A DNA stretch of 64,000 nucleotides from Helopsaltes ochotensis (taxonomy: Eukaryota > Chordata > Aves > Passeriformes > Locustellidae). The notes beneath the pieces are model-generated. The model did not search any database. It saw only the letters and a program-made list of their open reading frames with translations, and was not told where the DNA came from. Positions 36,201-47,520 of this stretch are shown one piece after another (position 1 is the first letter of the stretch; every line of letters begins with the position of its first letter). The translations under genes were made by a program, and so were the position numbers. Location of the stretch: the NCBI GenBank assembly GCA_013400155.1, contig VXBM01000669.1:7106-71105 (forward strand). Direction: 5' to 3'.

Positions 36201-39200
36201 TTACATATTTATTATTTTTATTTTTATATATACAGAAGGCGATTTTGTCTCTCAGAATCTACTGCCCTCAGATGGCTCTGGTTGTTGCACTGCTTGTTTT
36301 TTTTTTTTTTTTCCATCCTTTACCAAGTGATCAGAGACAGATTGCAGGACTTTTTTGGCTATTTTTTTTAATAGGGTGGCCTGGCTAAAGAAGAGTAGAG
36401 TGAAAATGGGTGCAATGCAGTAAACCTGGAATCGACACAAGGAACCCAGAAGGTCTGCTAGGTTCTTGCCTCATTAAGAACTCCATATCTGCTCACTGAC
36501 TAACCTTGCAAATGAGTTCATGCTCAGTAAAGGAAATTGATTACTTTCCATTGCAATTAACATCTGGTCCTGGGTCAGATCATTAGGATAATTTGTTATA
36601 GAAAAAACCTAAGAAGCTAGCTACAGGGTAATAAAGTTTCTTCTGGACCCAATTAAAGATGCATTCTCTGGTTATTTTGCGGGACATCAGCCATCTCTTG
36701 GGGGTATTACCAGGGAGAAGGAAGCATACAAAATGGACAATAGGTGGTGGAATGCCATATATGAGAAAGAGATATCAGGGGAATCATTTACTCCTACCTC
36801 TAGGAAATGCTCCCATTTGCAGTCTGAGCTTCAGAAATGATGTATGACATCTATTTGGTGAGGAATGCACAGGGCTGAAGGGTTAGTAGGGACTGTGAAT
36901 CTATGGGGATTCCACTCAGAGAAGGCTGTGTTCCAGTTTCGGACAGGTTCATAGATAAAAATAAAAAACCCCTCATTTTTAATTTCACATCCCTGTTTGC
37001 TCTGAGACTCATAAAGATGTTGGCTTTCACCAGCAGAGTCTCCCCAGTTTGAAACAAAACTCTGAATCCTGCCCAAGAACTAATAAAGGGTTTTATTGGA
37101 TCTGAGATCTACCTTTTATTTTTTCCTTACATGTATATATACCAAAAATCTAAGAAATCATGCAACATATAGCAGCTAAATTTCAGCCCTAAATGTTGAT
37201 TGAGCTAAAAAAGAAGCAAACACGACCTAAAAAAACTGGTTTCCATTCATTTTTCTTGCAACAACAGGTTTGCATCGCTCCAGGGAGAACGTTTTGGGAG
37301 TCATGCTGCAGTTAGAAATGGAAACACTGCTGTTCATATTCATAGCAGCGAATGCTCTTGTAACAAACATGTTGGTGTTTGTGACTTCCTGGTGTTTCTT
37401 ACGCTTCTTTCTGTGGCCACTGAGAAATTCATGGTGGCAGGAAGGCTCAAAAACTACGTTTTCCTGCAGCACAAACACCATCCCCTACCACTGAGTTAAA
37501 GGAGAATCTTCATTAACAGCAGAATGGATAAATAATGCTCTAATTCTATATCTGAAACTGGGAAGTGGCATGTCAGAGTTGGGTGGGATTTTATTTTTTT
37601 TCCCCCCACTGCAAAAAAGTTTTTGAGATCACTTTTGAATTAATATTTCCGTTCCAATTGTGATGAAAAGGGAAACTGGGAAGTGTGGCAAATAAACGTT
37701 TTCAAAAACAAGATTGGATCAGGTGAATATATTTTAAAATCATGAGTTTGAACTGGTTAATTTTCTCTTCATCATACTACATTTATTCATCCTTTTAATT
37801 ATGAACAACAATTTCAAAGCAAAAAAGTAATTTTCTAGTGGCATTCACCCAGTATGTCCTCTTTGAAAATTATTGAATCATTATAAATTGCAGATTATAC
37901 AAGGGAGGCATAGTATTTTGTTGTTGAAGATTTTACTTTCCTTTCAATTCTCTCTGTGGAAGTTGAAGGATTTTCTTTTTTAGCAGATTTTTCTTACACA
38001 TATTTTCAGCTCTTTCTGACCAACAAAACACCAAATTGTGATGGAAGGAGAATATCATAACATAATTACCCTATGACAGAATATAATACTGTAGTATAAG
38101 ACTTTACTATATACCACTTTTTTTGTTTATTTAGTTGTCCTAAGAAATAAGAAAACTCTCAACTTTAAAAAAAACCAAAAAGAATCATTCTTCAATTTAT
38201 TATTTTTTCTGAAAATTTGAGCCAGATATTGCAGATGGCTACAACAGTTTGGGTTGATCTCATTGCAGCACAGGATATGAGGGAGCAGAGCTCGGCTGAG
38301 TGCTTAGGTAAGACTCAAGTGATGCATAGACTTCATGGTGGCTCTGTGCAGGAGATGTAAATATTGGACTCCAGTGGCTTTGAAGCATCTTGCTGATAAT
38401 TCATATGGCTACAGATCTATAAACCTGCTGGTTCTCAGGCACCTTTGCCACAGCTATCCATGTTAATGGGAATGGGAAATGAAGCATATATTTTTCTAGT
38501 AATGGATAAACATCAGGAGGTCCAGGGAGTTTGAATTCTTATTAGAGAAGAATTGTAAAAAGCCCTTCCAACTCTGGAACAGTTTAGACCTAGATCACTG
38601 AAATTTGCATAGGTGGCACCTGGGTTTTTTTTGATGAGTTGAGTCTCCAGTTTCAAAACTTCTGAAAGCTAGAAGAGGCTGACATTTTTAAGATCTGACT
38701 CTGGAGCTCAGTACTATTGTCGGACATCAGCTACTGTCCTGATGACCTTGTATTTATGTTTTGGGCTAAGATCAGCCTAAGCTTATGATGAGGCTTCAAT
38801 CTCAACACAGTGAAACAAACCAATAGAAGTATTTTTCAAGCACGTTAAATGTCCAAGTTATTTATTTAAAGAAACTTTGGCATTGGGTGAGATGGTAGCC
38901 AGACTATCTAGGCTGGGATTCATCTCAGCAAGTGTAGACACCATATTACCTATATCTCTAAGCAACCTCTGTGTTCCATAGAGAAAATCACACTTGCGAG
39001 AGGGTTCCATATTAAAGCAGACAGCCTGGAAGGTACCTGTTTTCCACTATTGCCTCTAATGTCACCAGCACAACAGAGAAAGTTTATGAGTGGTGAAAAG
39101 GTCAAGTTGAATGCTATCCAAAAAGATTGGTCTGCCTACAATCTTCATATATCTTCATGTGACCCAAGGTTGATTTAGATTCTGTGGGTACGTAAACAGG

Positions 39201-39367
39201 CCAGTTACTGAATTTTACACCACAGTTCATCTCACCCCACAGTGGACACTCACATTTCATCATGTGAACAGGCAGAAGAGATTTCCACCGATTAAAGGAA
39301 AAGCCTAGACATCTACCTTCCAGATACCTAAACTTGAATGACAGGAATCCTACCCAAGATTATAAAC
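33256..39367. other. unique DNA, no gene seen
   Basis: Frames up to about 110 codons lie around 33.25-33.7 kb in C/T-rich sequence, with low-complexity Ser/Pro/Cys composition. From 34 to 39 kb the DNA is AT-rich, with a poly-T at about 36297-36312. No RNA gene or recognisable repeat family. Confidence 0.55.
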
Positions 39368-39466
39368 TCATAGAATGATTTAGATTGGAAGGAACTTTAA
39401 AGATCATCTCATTCCAACCCCCTTGCCATGGGGAGGGACACCTTCTGCTAGACCAGGCTGTTCATT
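39368..39466 (-). mobile_element. CR1 LINE 3' end running into an assembly gap
   Basis: TCATAGAATGATTTAGATTGG, AAGGAACTTTAAAGATCATC, TTCCAACCCCCTTGCCATGG and CTTCTGCTAGACCAGG are the reverse complement of the last ~100 bases of a modern-type CR1. The element would continue rightward into the N block. Sequence on the far side (from 39722) is not recognisably CR1, so the internal end probably lies in the gap. Confidence 0.93.
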
Positions 39467-39721
39467 NNNNNNNNNNNNNNNNNNNNNNNNNNNNNNNNNN
39501 NNNNNNNNNNNNNNNNNNNNNNNNNNNNNNNNNNNNNNNNNNNNNNNNNNNNNNNNNNNNNNNNNNNNNNNNNNNNNNNNNNNNNNNNNNNNNNNNNNNN
39601 NNNNNNNNNNNNNNNNNNNNNNNNNNNNNNNNNNNNNNNNNNNNNNNNNNNNNNNNNNNNNNNNNNNNNNNNNNNNNNNNNNNNNNNNNNNNNNNNNNNN
39701 NNNNNNNNNNNNNNNNNNNNN
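39467..39721. other. assembly gap (255 N)
   Basis: N run directly abutting a CR1 3' end. Open frames across it are artefacts. Confidence 0.99.
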
Positions 39722-40121
39722 AGCAAGTTGCATTTAAATCCCCCACCAAAAGGAGGGATGGGTGAACTGTCTGTTTTAGGGGATTTGAACTTGGGTGGGC
39801 CATGGAGGCTTGTAAATGAGCTTAGAACAATTTTATCACTATCTTGGTAATTCCTCAATAAATAAAATTAATGAGTTCTGTTGTTACCCACATCCGTACT
39901 GAAGAGAATTCAGATCCTCCTATCTCTGAAACCACTCAAGGAGTCTTGCACCTCATCTGTTTCCTGATGATATTTTCTTTTAAAGAAAGGTCCATTTAAT
40001 ATGTTCCTCCCAAAAAAGTATTTGCAATTAATTCTTATCAAGGGCAACAGCTGATTTGTAAGATTACTTGTAAATTGGTAATTAATTAACCTATTACCAA
40101 AGGAGGGAGGGGTGCTCTGAT
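39722..40121. other. unique AT-rich DNA, no gene seen
   Basis: No exon. A TAATTAATTAACC stretch near 40.08 kb could be a homeodomain cluster; nothing else stands out. Confidence 0.45.
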
Positions 40122-40268
40122 TGTCAAGAGGTTAGAGCTGATAAGTGATGAATGGTTGGGTTATATTAGGACCTTGGTTCCCCTCTCTGATCACTTTGGA
40201 TGTTACCTAACCATGCATTATATTTGAACATGAATCACAGCTCCTCAGTCTTTATATTTCCTAATCCA
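40122..40268 (+). mobile_element. possible MIR-type SINE remnant
   Basis: AGAGGTTAGAGC, then AGGACCTTGGTTCCCCTCTC, TGATCACTTTGGATGTTACC, TAACCATGC and, after an insertion, CTCCTCAGTCTTTATATTTCC follows the MIR order from head (GTGGTTAGAGC) through core to tail (GCCTCAGTTTCCCC). Divergence is high, so moderate confidence. Confidence 0.45.
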
Positions 40269-41043
40269 AAGCCTGACACACAGAACTATGGGTAGATCTC
40301 ATTTATTATTGCTTAATTAAAGGCTCAATGCACAAAGAGACGCCTCTTGCTTCACTGTAGCTAGCCAGGAAGATCATAATTGTACTGATGTCGAGGCCAG
40401 CTTTCTAAGTAGCTATTGGAAGTCACAGTGAGGAAGATCTGAGCTATTCTGTAGGGAATTCTAGACAACAAAAGTTACAGTCATAATTTTTAATTAAGAA
40501 ATTACTTTTTTTTTTTTCTCTCTCTCTCTACCGGGCTGCAACATTGATTCCTTCTCATTCCTCTCATGGTTCCACGCTGGAGCATTACAAGTAGCAGGGA
40601 ATAATTAGTTATATTTCCTTGTTTTTAATTTTTGTGATTAGGCAAATATATTAAAATCTTTTCATTGTCCAAAATGGTGTCTTATAGCCCTGCTAGTATA
40701 TCAGATATATGTTGTTTCAGCACAATAAAATATTTGTTTCAGTTCACCATTGATATAGTCTTAGTTTTCAGGTTTAAATATTTTTAGATACTCTATAGAG
40801 AGCTGTTTATAATATAAAAAAATTAAAATAACAGGTTTATACAACTCAACTGTAAAACATCTGCAAAAAAAAAATCCAATTCTTCTATTTTTGAATGTCT
40901 TTTAGTAAAAATAATTTCCTCTGACTGAAGTAGGTTCAAAGCAGTATTTTATGTAGCCTCACATTGCTGTCTGAAAGAAATTCCATAGGTTTGCAAGGTG
41001 ACAGACGATGTGTAAGGATGAAAATGATCAAACTGCCTGGTTT
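40269..41043. other. unique AT-rich DNA, no gene seen
   Basis: Contains short T and CT runs at about 40507-40530 and several TTAATTAA-like motifs. No exon or RNA gene. Confidence 0.45.
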
Positions 41044-41104
41044 GGGGGTTTTTTGTTGTTTTTTGGGGGGTTTTTTTGGTTTGGTTTTTTTGGGTTTTTT
41101 GGGG
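41044..41104 (+). repeat. T/G-rich low-complexity tract with four long G-runs
   Basis: G-runs of 5, 6, 3 and 4 (plus two GG) are embedded in T-runs. Loops are longer than in classic quadruplexes, so folding is less certain than at 30.9 kb. Confidence 0.7.
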
Positions 41105-41238
41105 CTGAATCTTCCTTTTCTAAGGTGATGTCAGAGTTAGATAATGTATGATCCATCCTCAGGGGGAGTGTGCCAGAGCTGAGTTGGAAATGAAAAAAAT
41201 TATTTTTGACTTAACAAACTCAACCTGGCAATGTTATG

Positions 41239-41246
41239 AGAGAGAC

Positions 41247-41277
<31 letters not shown>
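41239..41277. repeat. (GA)n microsatellite, interrupted
   Basis: Purine-only dinucleotide array with AAAG and ACAG interruptions. Confidence 0.9.
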
Positions 41278-42100
41278 ATAAAATATGGAAAGCCCAGATG
41301 GCATTATAGAGTCACTTTTCCTGACTGTGGGTGTGTTTTCAGGAATTGTCCTGTGCTCTGGGATGCCATAAATCGAACTTGATGTAATGCTGCACTGCTC
41401 AGTTGTTGTCTGAAAATTTGCATCCTTGGCTTTTTCAGTGGTGGGGTCAGGGGTTTGGGATTTTTTTCCATCACAAAGAAATAGGTCCATTTTTTCTGTG
41501 AGATGCACAGAAGTGAGGCAGGAGGCATCTTCTCTTCATTTCCGCACTCTGCTATGCTCCCCATTTAGCAAGATAATCTCTGTTACGTACAAATGATGAT
41601 AGGCTTGCATTCCTGAGGAAGGCAAGTATGGAGTAGAGGTCTGAAAAACAGTGAGAAAGCCTAACTTCATGGAACTCAAGATGAAAGGTGCTTTCAGATT
41701 TAGAAGTTCTTCTCTGCTGCTGACCATCTGTTCCCTTGTGAGGCCCCATACAGCAGTGCCATGTAGGCAGGCTCTGCTCAGACAGACAGACCAGACCAGC
41801 AGGAAAGGTAAGCCCAGGAGGAAAACAGTGTCACAATCCCAGAGATTTCTGGTATTCCCCTGCTATCTGTCCCTCATGGCTGCGTTTTGGTTTAGCAGTC
41901 ACCGGAGGCAAACTTAGTGTCTGAAATGTGGACTTGTCCACAGCTCAGAAAACTGCTGGGAGAAAACAATGGAGATTTCCCGCATCCTTGGGTTTCTTAT
42001 CCTGCTCCTGACCACAGTGAAGGCTCTCACCAGCTACAAACAGCTCTCCAGCCCATCAAAGCTTTTTCCTTAGATTCAAACGTGTAGAAATATGCTTCTT
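41278..42100. other. unique DNA, no gene seen
   Basis: Overlapping frames of 63-102 codons on both strands show no conserved frame or domain. I see no repeat family. Confidence 0.45.
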
Positions 42101-42101
42101 T

Positions 42102-42121
42102 CTGTGTGTGTGTGTGTGTGT
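42102..42121. repeat. (TG)10 microsatellite
   Basis: Uninterrupted dinucleotide repeat. Confidence 0.95.
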
Positions 42122-42653
42122 AATGTATTAGTGGATGAATATAGGTGTACATACAGTCACAACTCCATACATCTTTACATACAAATACTGTCGTGATCCA
42201 TCCAATTAGTGACAGGTGCCCCTGCCCAAATTAATGTGAAAATGAGACCATCCTTCCTCATTGTGGACTTCTTGGTGATGGATGTTCTGGAGTCATTCTT
42301 CTGAGGGTATCAGCTTTATACAGTCCAAATTCCAAGTCTACACGGGGTGGTCGCAAATGCTGTTCCCATTACTGAGGGTGATATGGGTATGAACCATTGC
42401 TTCTTTTCCCATGGTTTGCCACAGAGGGAATCATTGTCATGTGTGTTAACCATTATGTGGCAATGATTATGTGTCTTAACCAAACAGATCTTGCTTCCAC
42501 CAGGCCTAGAATTTACACCTTCCTCTCGCAAATTCCTTGCCCCTGTGCTTATCTCAAGTTCCCACTGTGGTGACTTGTCTTATGGGAACTTCATTCTGTG
42601 GCCTTGTGAGTATTTGAGACAGGCAACTGTTCCCTTTAAGTCCTTAAAAATGC

Positions 42654-42840
42654 ATGTGTGTGTGTATATATATACACACACACACACAGACACACACACA
42701 CACACTTACATGCATACATACATACATACATATAGGGACATACACTCTTACATGTACACACACATATATATATACATATATATATTCACATATACATACA
42801 CATATATGTACATACATACATACGTACATATAGGGACACA
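42654..42840. repeat. complex (TG)(TA)(CA)(CATA) microsatellite with internal duplication
   Basis: Successive GT, TA, CA and CATA blocks. A CATACATA block followed by TATAGGGACA occurs at 42731-42740 and again at 42829-42838, a 98-base period indicating internal duplication. A 117-codon frame (His/Tyr/Thr/Ile) over this region is repeat-encoded. Confidence 0.95.
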
Positions 42841-43020
42841 ATGATGTAGTTTCTTGATTTCTCCTTTGCTACTCAAAGTCAAGACATCAAGAGGAAATTG
42901 TAATTAAAATGAATAAATTGAGGTGTGCTTTGAAACAAAAAGTGAAGAGTGTCTGTGAGACATTTCAGTGATTTGTGTTGAGACACAGAACAGGCATCCT
43001 AGTGAATGTCTTACAAAATT

Positions 43021-43050
43021 ATTATTATTATTAATAATAACAATAATAGT
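43021..43050. repeat. (ATT)n/(AAT)n imperfect palindrome
   Basis: ATT units switch to AAT units at 43032/43033, giving a perfect 16-base palindrome at 43025-43040. Confidence 0.85.
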
Positions 43051-43689
43051 AAGAGAAGTGAAATTAACTGACTACATGTAGCTGTATCTGCACCACTGCA
43101 GAGGCCTCCTCAAGACTTAGAAGTGTTTTCTGGAGAGATGAGTCCCTGCACGGTTTCTCAGGGTGTGAATAGTCAATCTTGCATATCACTGTACTAATTT
43201 CCAGATTGTAGAAGATTTGCTCCAAAATTTTACCAACCCATCTCCTGTGCAAACAAGACCCATGGTTCTGTGTGCTTGCTGTTGTATTCAGTGCTGTAAA
43301 ACAACTCAACACCAGCAGTGTTGGTAGATTTCAAAGGTGTGCTTTTTGGGATAGTGCACTGGAAGTGTAAGCACATATTTTAATTTTTTAATTTTTCAAG
43401 TTAAATAGTCTCTTGTTTTATTTCCTCCCACAGAATGTAGAAAGATTGTTATTATTATTATTTATCAAATCAGTTTTCAGGAACACTAAGCATTATGAAA
43501 TGTTTTTTATGTGAGCCAGCAGAAGCCAGTAGGCCACAGGTAAAAAAACACTGGCGAGCTCTCATGGATAACCCCTGTAAGCAATAAGCTCTACACAGCC
43601 ACTTGCATACTCCCAAAACTCAGCAGCATGGGGGAGAGGATATCAAAAGAATAAAAGTGAGAAAACTTGTGTTTTGAGATAAAGAAAGC

Positions 43690-43795
43690 TTAACCAAACA
43701 AACCAAACCAAACCAAAAAAAAACAACCTCCCCCCCAAAAAAGTAATAATAATACTAATAGCAATAATAATAGTAATAGTCATAATAATATATAT
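43690..43795. repeat. A-rich and (AAT)n low-complexity stretch
   Basis: AACC/AAAC units, a C7 run and AATAATA units directly precede the LTR-like repeat. In related avian copies I recall a similar AAT-rich leader, so part of this may belong to that element. Confidence 0.7.
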
Positions 43796-44115
43796 TGTTT
43801 CTCACCACTCACCAACTGATGTGCACCTATCCAGCTTTCCCCTCAGTTTATATACTGGGTATGACAATCTGTGGTGTGGATAAAGCCTGTGGTCAGCTGG
43901 GGTTAGCTTTCCTGGCCATGCTCCATTCCCACCTTCTCATGCACCTGCTCATTGCCAGAGCTTGGGACTCTGAAAGATCTTCAATCAGAGTGAGCACCAA
44001 TAAGCAATAATTGAAACACTGGTGTGTGGTCAACATTATTTTCATACTAAATCCAAGAGGAAGAGCTGTATCAACCACAAGGAAGAAAATTAATTCTACC
44101 CCAGCTGACAGCAGG
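43745..44115 (+). mobile_element. probable avian LTR-type dispersed repeat (old, diverged)
   Basis: Colinear blocks fit a dispersed avian repeat I recall and take to be an endogenous-retrovirus LTR: CTCACCACTCACCAACTGATG, a TTTATATACTGGGTATGAC block with a TATA motif at 43847-43854, TGGTCAGCTGGGGTTAGC, TTTCCTGGCCATGCTCC, ACCTTCTCATGCACC, GCACCAATAAGCAATAA, TGGTCAACATTATTTTCATAC, then GAAGAAAATTAATTC and CCCAGCTGAC. No gag, pol or env sequence adjoins it, so it would be a solitary LTR. Boundaries and target duplications are unclear. It could instead be another repeat class; the family is not named. Confidence 0.6.
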
Positions 44116-46170
44116 GATGCCAGCTTTCTCTGGAAAGACTTTCTTGTGTAGACAAGCCCTCAGGAAAAGGTGACTTTAACCAAGACTTCACAAAGCCAGA
44201 TTCATCATTAAATGCCTCTAAAAAACTTGTACAATCACAAGAAATTACTTGTCTACATGCAGGTGAGGTTTCAATTAAGAGATAGTTTCCGTTTGAAGGA
44301 TTTTTGGTAAGTTGCCACACATTGAAGAACCAACTGAAAATTCTGCTTCCAAAAGCATTCCTAGTGTAGTGCAGGAGGACAATGGCCTTTGGTTTCCATG
44401 TTTGCCTGCCTAGGGTTCCCCAGAAGTACACAGCATCATGATCCAGTACCCTGATTTAGTTTTAGTCAAAATAATAAGCTTTTTTGCAAATCTGGCATAC
44501 CTAAACTGTACCTGTGGTTACCAACATGCTCTCTTGTTTCATTTTCTGGAACTTGGGATAACTAACTTTATGACAGTGATGTTGAGTAGCCATTAATTCT
44601 CATTTCTTTCAGCTATTCCTCAACTCCAGCTTATGAGTTCTTCAATAAAAATCTCCCAAAGTTACCTTGGCGACTCATACGTTTGCCAAGCTGACAGATT
44701 TATGACAGTTACATATATAAATATTTATATTCTGCGGCAATGCAATTTTTAAAGGCAGATATGTACACTCGCAGCGAGACTTTCAAACAAGGCAAAACGC
44801 ACTCAAACAATTGACATAACTACATGTAAGTCAGTGTGTATCCATATGTGCCTGAACACACAGACACACACCCTAATGAGCATACAGGATTTCTGACAAA
44901 TGTGTAGGCTTTGTATCCAAAGACCTTTTGGTGAGCAAGAGAGTGCTGATTGATGTGTGGCTGCAATACACACCTCAGACACCAGAATTGAACATCCTAC
45001 CCTACTGCACTTTGCTGGACAAGGCAGCACAGGAAGCCACCTCCCACAGAAACTCCTTGCAGTTTGGAGACTTCAACTTGGCTTCTACATAGCAGCACAT
45101 TCACTACTTCCTAATAAAGTTGGGTACAGGACACCAAAAGATCTGCCCAACAAAACCAGCTTCAACTGTTTATACAAGGCCATGCACATGCGAGGCATAT
45201 ATTTGGTAGTAATTATAGAAGAATTATCCCTCAATATAATTATCTTTAATTTTGCCCTGTCACACACTCGGGAGCCTTCTTCTTAAACCTGACTGAATCT
45301 CTTTCTGTTGCATTGCCCTAGGCTTGCGACCAGAGCAAATCCTTAGCCTATAAACTCTGGTGATGAGTTCAGCGGTTTTATTGTCTAGCAGAATAGATGG
45401 AGATGAGACAAAGTCCAAAGTTAAAAAAAAAAGTGAAAAAATGAGGAGGTGGTTAGAGAGGAGTCATTTATATGTAAACGACTCAGGAATTTATAGGATA
45501 AGCCAGGGATCTTTTATTTTTGTAAGACTGAGGAGAAGCATAATGTTAACCTGGGACATACTCTGAAGGTACCATTTTACTCGCTCTATCTTCTCTTTCT
45601 TTGTGTGAAAGTCTAAATATAAAATCACGTCCCCCCCTCCTTCTCTTGCTTTAAAAATAGAACTGAGATGAAGTCTTCCTCCTCCCCTGCTTTTGATGGG
45701 GAAATCTCAGTGGTTGTTTAGATTTTGCTTGTACATTAATAAAACATTACAAGGAAGTAGTAGGAGAGAGAGCAAAAATCTTTCCTGTGACATCAAAATG
45801 CCTTTATATTCCACTGTTGCCACTTGAATTCACTGCTGATTCTTCCAATCTCCAGAACTTTGGTTTAGTGTGAAATGTGCACACAGGGAGAGGTTATACA
45901 TGTGCATATATTTTCGGATGTGTTGTGTCTCCCAAACCCTTGGATCTACACAGAATGGTGTGACAAAGGATCCAAGAGAGCTTTCCCTCAAATAAGGTCT
46001 CCTTTTGCCACATCTGTGGACATCAGACCAAAAAAAGTTGGCAGGTTCTTAATTCAAGTCCAAGCCTGGAGATTTTCTCTGTGCTTATGGCAGACTCAAA
46101 AATTTGAGCAATATCTGTCAGGGTGGGTTCTGATTTTTCATGCTTTAAAGAGGGATGCTTGTGGTGAAGG
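44116..46170. other. unique AT-rich DNA, no gene seen
   Basis: Frames up to 111 codons (minus 44096-44431) lack domains. No repeat family or RNA gene recognised. Confidence 0.5.
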
Positions 46171-46171
46171 G

Positions 46172-46222
46172 AGAAAACATAAACAACTGTAGAGAAAACA
46201 TAAACAACTGTAGAGAAAACAG
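46172..46222. repeat. 21-bp tandem duplication (2.4 copies)
   Basis: Perfect units AGAAAACATAAACAACTGTAG at 46172-46192 and 46193-46213, followed by a partial third. The copies are identical, so recent. Confidence 0.95.
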
Positions 46223-46324
46223 AATGTGAGCAATGGGAATATGAGCCAAGAAAGAAGTCAGGACAATCAGTGACTTTAGGACACTCAAACTGGGTGTCCA
46301 AAACTGCAATCAAAACCTGGAAAA

Positions 46325-46360
46325 CTAACTCTCTTGGCCTCATCTTCCCATCTGTAATTC
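46325..46360 (+). mobile_element. possible MIR-type SINE tail fragment
   Basis: CTAACTCTCTTGGCCTCATC then TTCCCATCTGTAATTCC resembles the MIR tail (TTAACCTCTCTGTGCCTCAGTTTCC then CATCTGTAAAATGG). Only about 35 bases match, so chance is possible. Confidence 0.35.
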
Positions 46361-46840
46361 CAGTTTTCTAACATGCCTTTCATTCTGTGAACATGAGCAG
46401 TGCTAGTAAAGTATGCTGCTCACTATCCTGACTACTGACAGCTAGCAAAGAGCCATGGCAGTCTGACTACAAATTCAGCTACCTGGGTAATCCTCAACCT
46501 AAGGCAAATCACATGGGATAAGAATTAGACAGTGCTGAGATTAAATATTTGTGCCGTTTTGTTCTCACCTGCATGTATCCTTGCAGAATTTACAGTGCTT
46601 CGAAATACCATGGGGAAAACTGTATTTGCTAGATAATAAAAACTTTTGTGATATTTGTGGCTCGCTTTTTTGTTTTGGTGGGGGGTTCTTTAGCATTCAG
46701 GCCTTCAGGTGTACAAAGTCGTCTCCTCATTCTCAGACTTTTGAAGGTCTGATGTTCATTCATCAGCCTTTCAGCTTGTTTCCTAGTTCTGCAGCCATAG
46801 CTTTCCTTAGTATCCAAATCCCTTTAATCTCAAGGAAAAG

Positions 46841-46879
46841 ACTCTATAGGCATGGTTTGTACCACTCTATAGGCATGGT
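46841..46879. repeat. short direct duplication, 23-base period
   Basis: ACTCTATAGGCATGGT occurs at 46841-46856 and 46864-46879 with a 7-base spacer. Confidence 0.9.
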
Positions 46880-47029
46880 CCACTTTGTGTGGACCTCTAA
46901 GAAAGTTCCTCAGGTTTTTTTTTTCCTTACCTATATAACACTGGGAAATATAATATTGTATCTCTTCTTTCACTTTTTCCTTTTTTTCTTTAAGGGAAAT
47001 ATTCATTGCTTGTCTTTGCCATTACTATA

Positions 47030-47120
47030 GTATTATATAATGTGTGTATATATATACTTATATATGTACACATATTTTTATATATTTATTCATATATATG
47101 TCTATATATATGTATTGTCA
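47030..47120. repeat. (TA)n-rich stretch
   Basis: Interrupted TATATA blocks with TGTG and ACAC insertions, likely prone to hairpins. Confidence 0.85.
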
Positions 47121-47478
47121 CAGATACACAATTCAGCTACTAACATCTTCTGGCTTCATGGCAAAGAATAGCTTTTAAAGTTTAATTCTATTTTATATTA
47201 AGTGTATAGTCTCGACGAAGCTACAAGTCTTACCAGATCATTCAAATCTAGGAACACAGCCATGTTTGAAGGGTTTGTTGGAAGTCATGGCTAGGAATGT
47301 TCCCATCTTAAATCACTTTCTAGGAATTAAAAATGATCATACGCTGTAAGTGCCCATTGTGCTTTTGAGGTTTGGAAATTAAGGTAGTATAATAAATTCG
47401 CTGAATGGGATCTGCTGTTTCTTGTCTTATTTTCTTCAGGGTAGTTAATCTTAAAATATACAGCCACGTTTGCTGAAT

Positions 47479-47480
<2 letters not shown>

Positions 47481-47518
<38 letters not shown>
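47481..47518. repeat. (GT)n microsatellite, about 18 units
   Basis: A nearly uninterrupted dinucleotide array; probably polymorphic. Confidence 0.95.

Positions 47519-47520
<2 letters not shown>

Noticed and set aside
38880..39000. Dispersed-repeat-like stretch (GGGATTCATCTCAGCAAG)
   Set aside because: It reminds me of an avian repeat also hinted at near 7.99-8.05 kb, but I could not match enough of it to name or bound it.
39385..39858. Open frames of 104-136 codons across the second gap
   Set aside because: Most of their length is N, and the rest is CR1 or unique noncoding DNA.
42491..42844. His/Tyr/Thr/Ile-rich 117-codon frame
   Set aside because: Encoded by the CA/TA/CATA microsatellite.
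46480..46530. Possible MIR core
   Set aside because: Only scattered short matches around GGCAAATCAC; below what chance could give.
46551..47030. 159-codon plus-strand open frame
   Set aside because: Phe/Leu-rich low complexity at its end, contains a local direct repeat, no recognisable domain.
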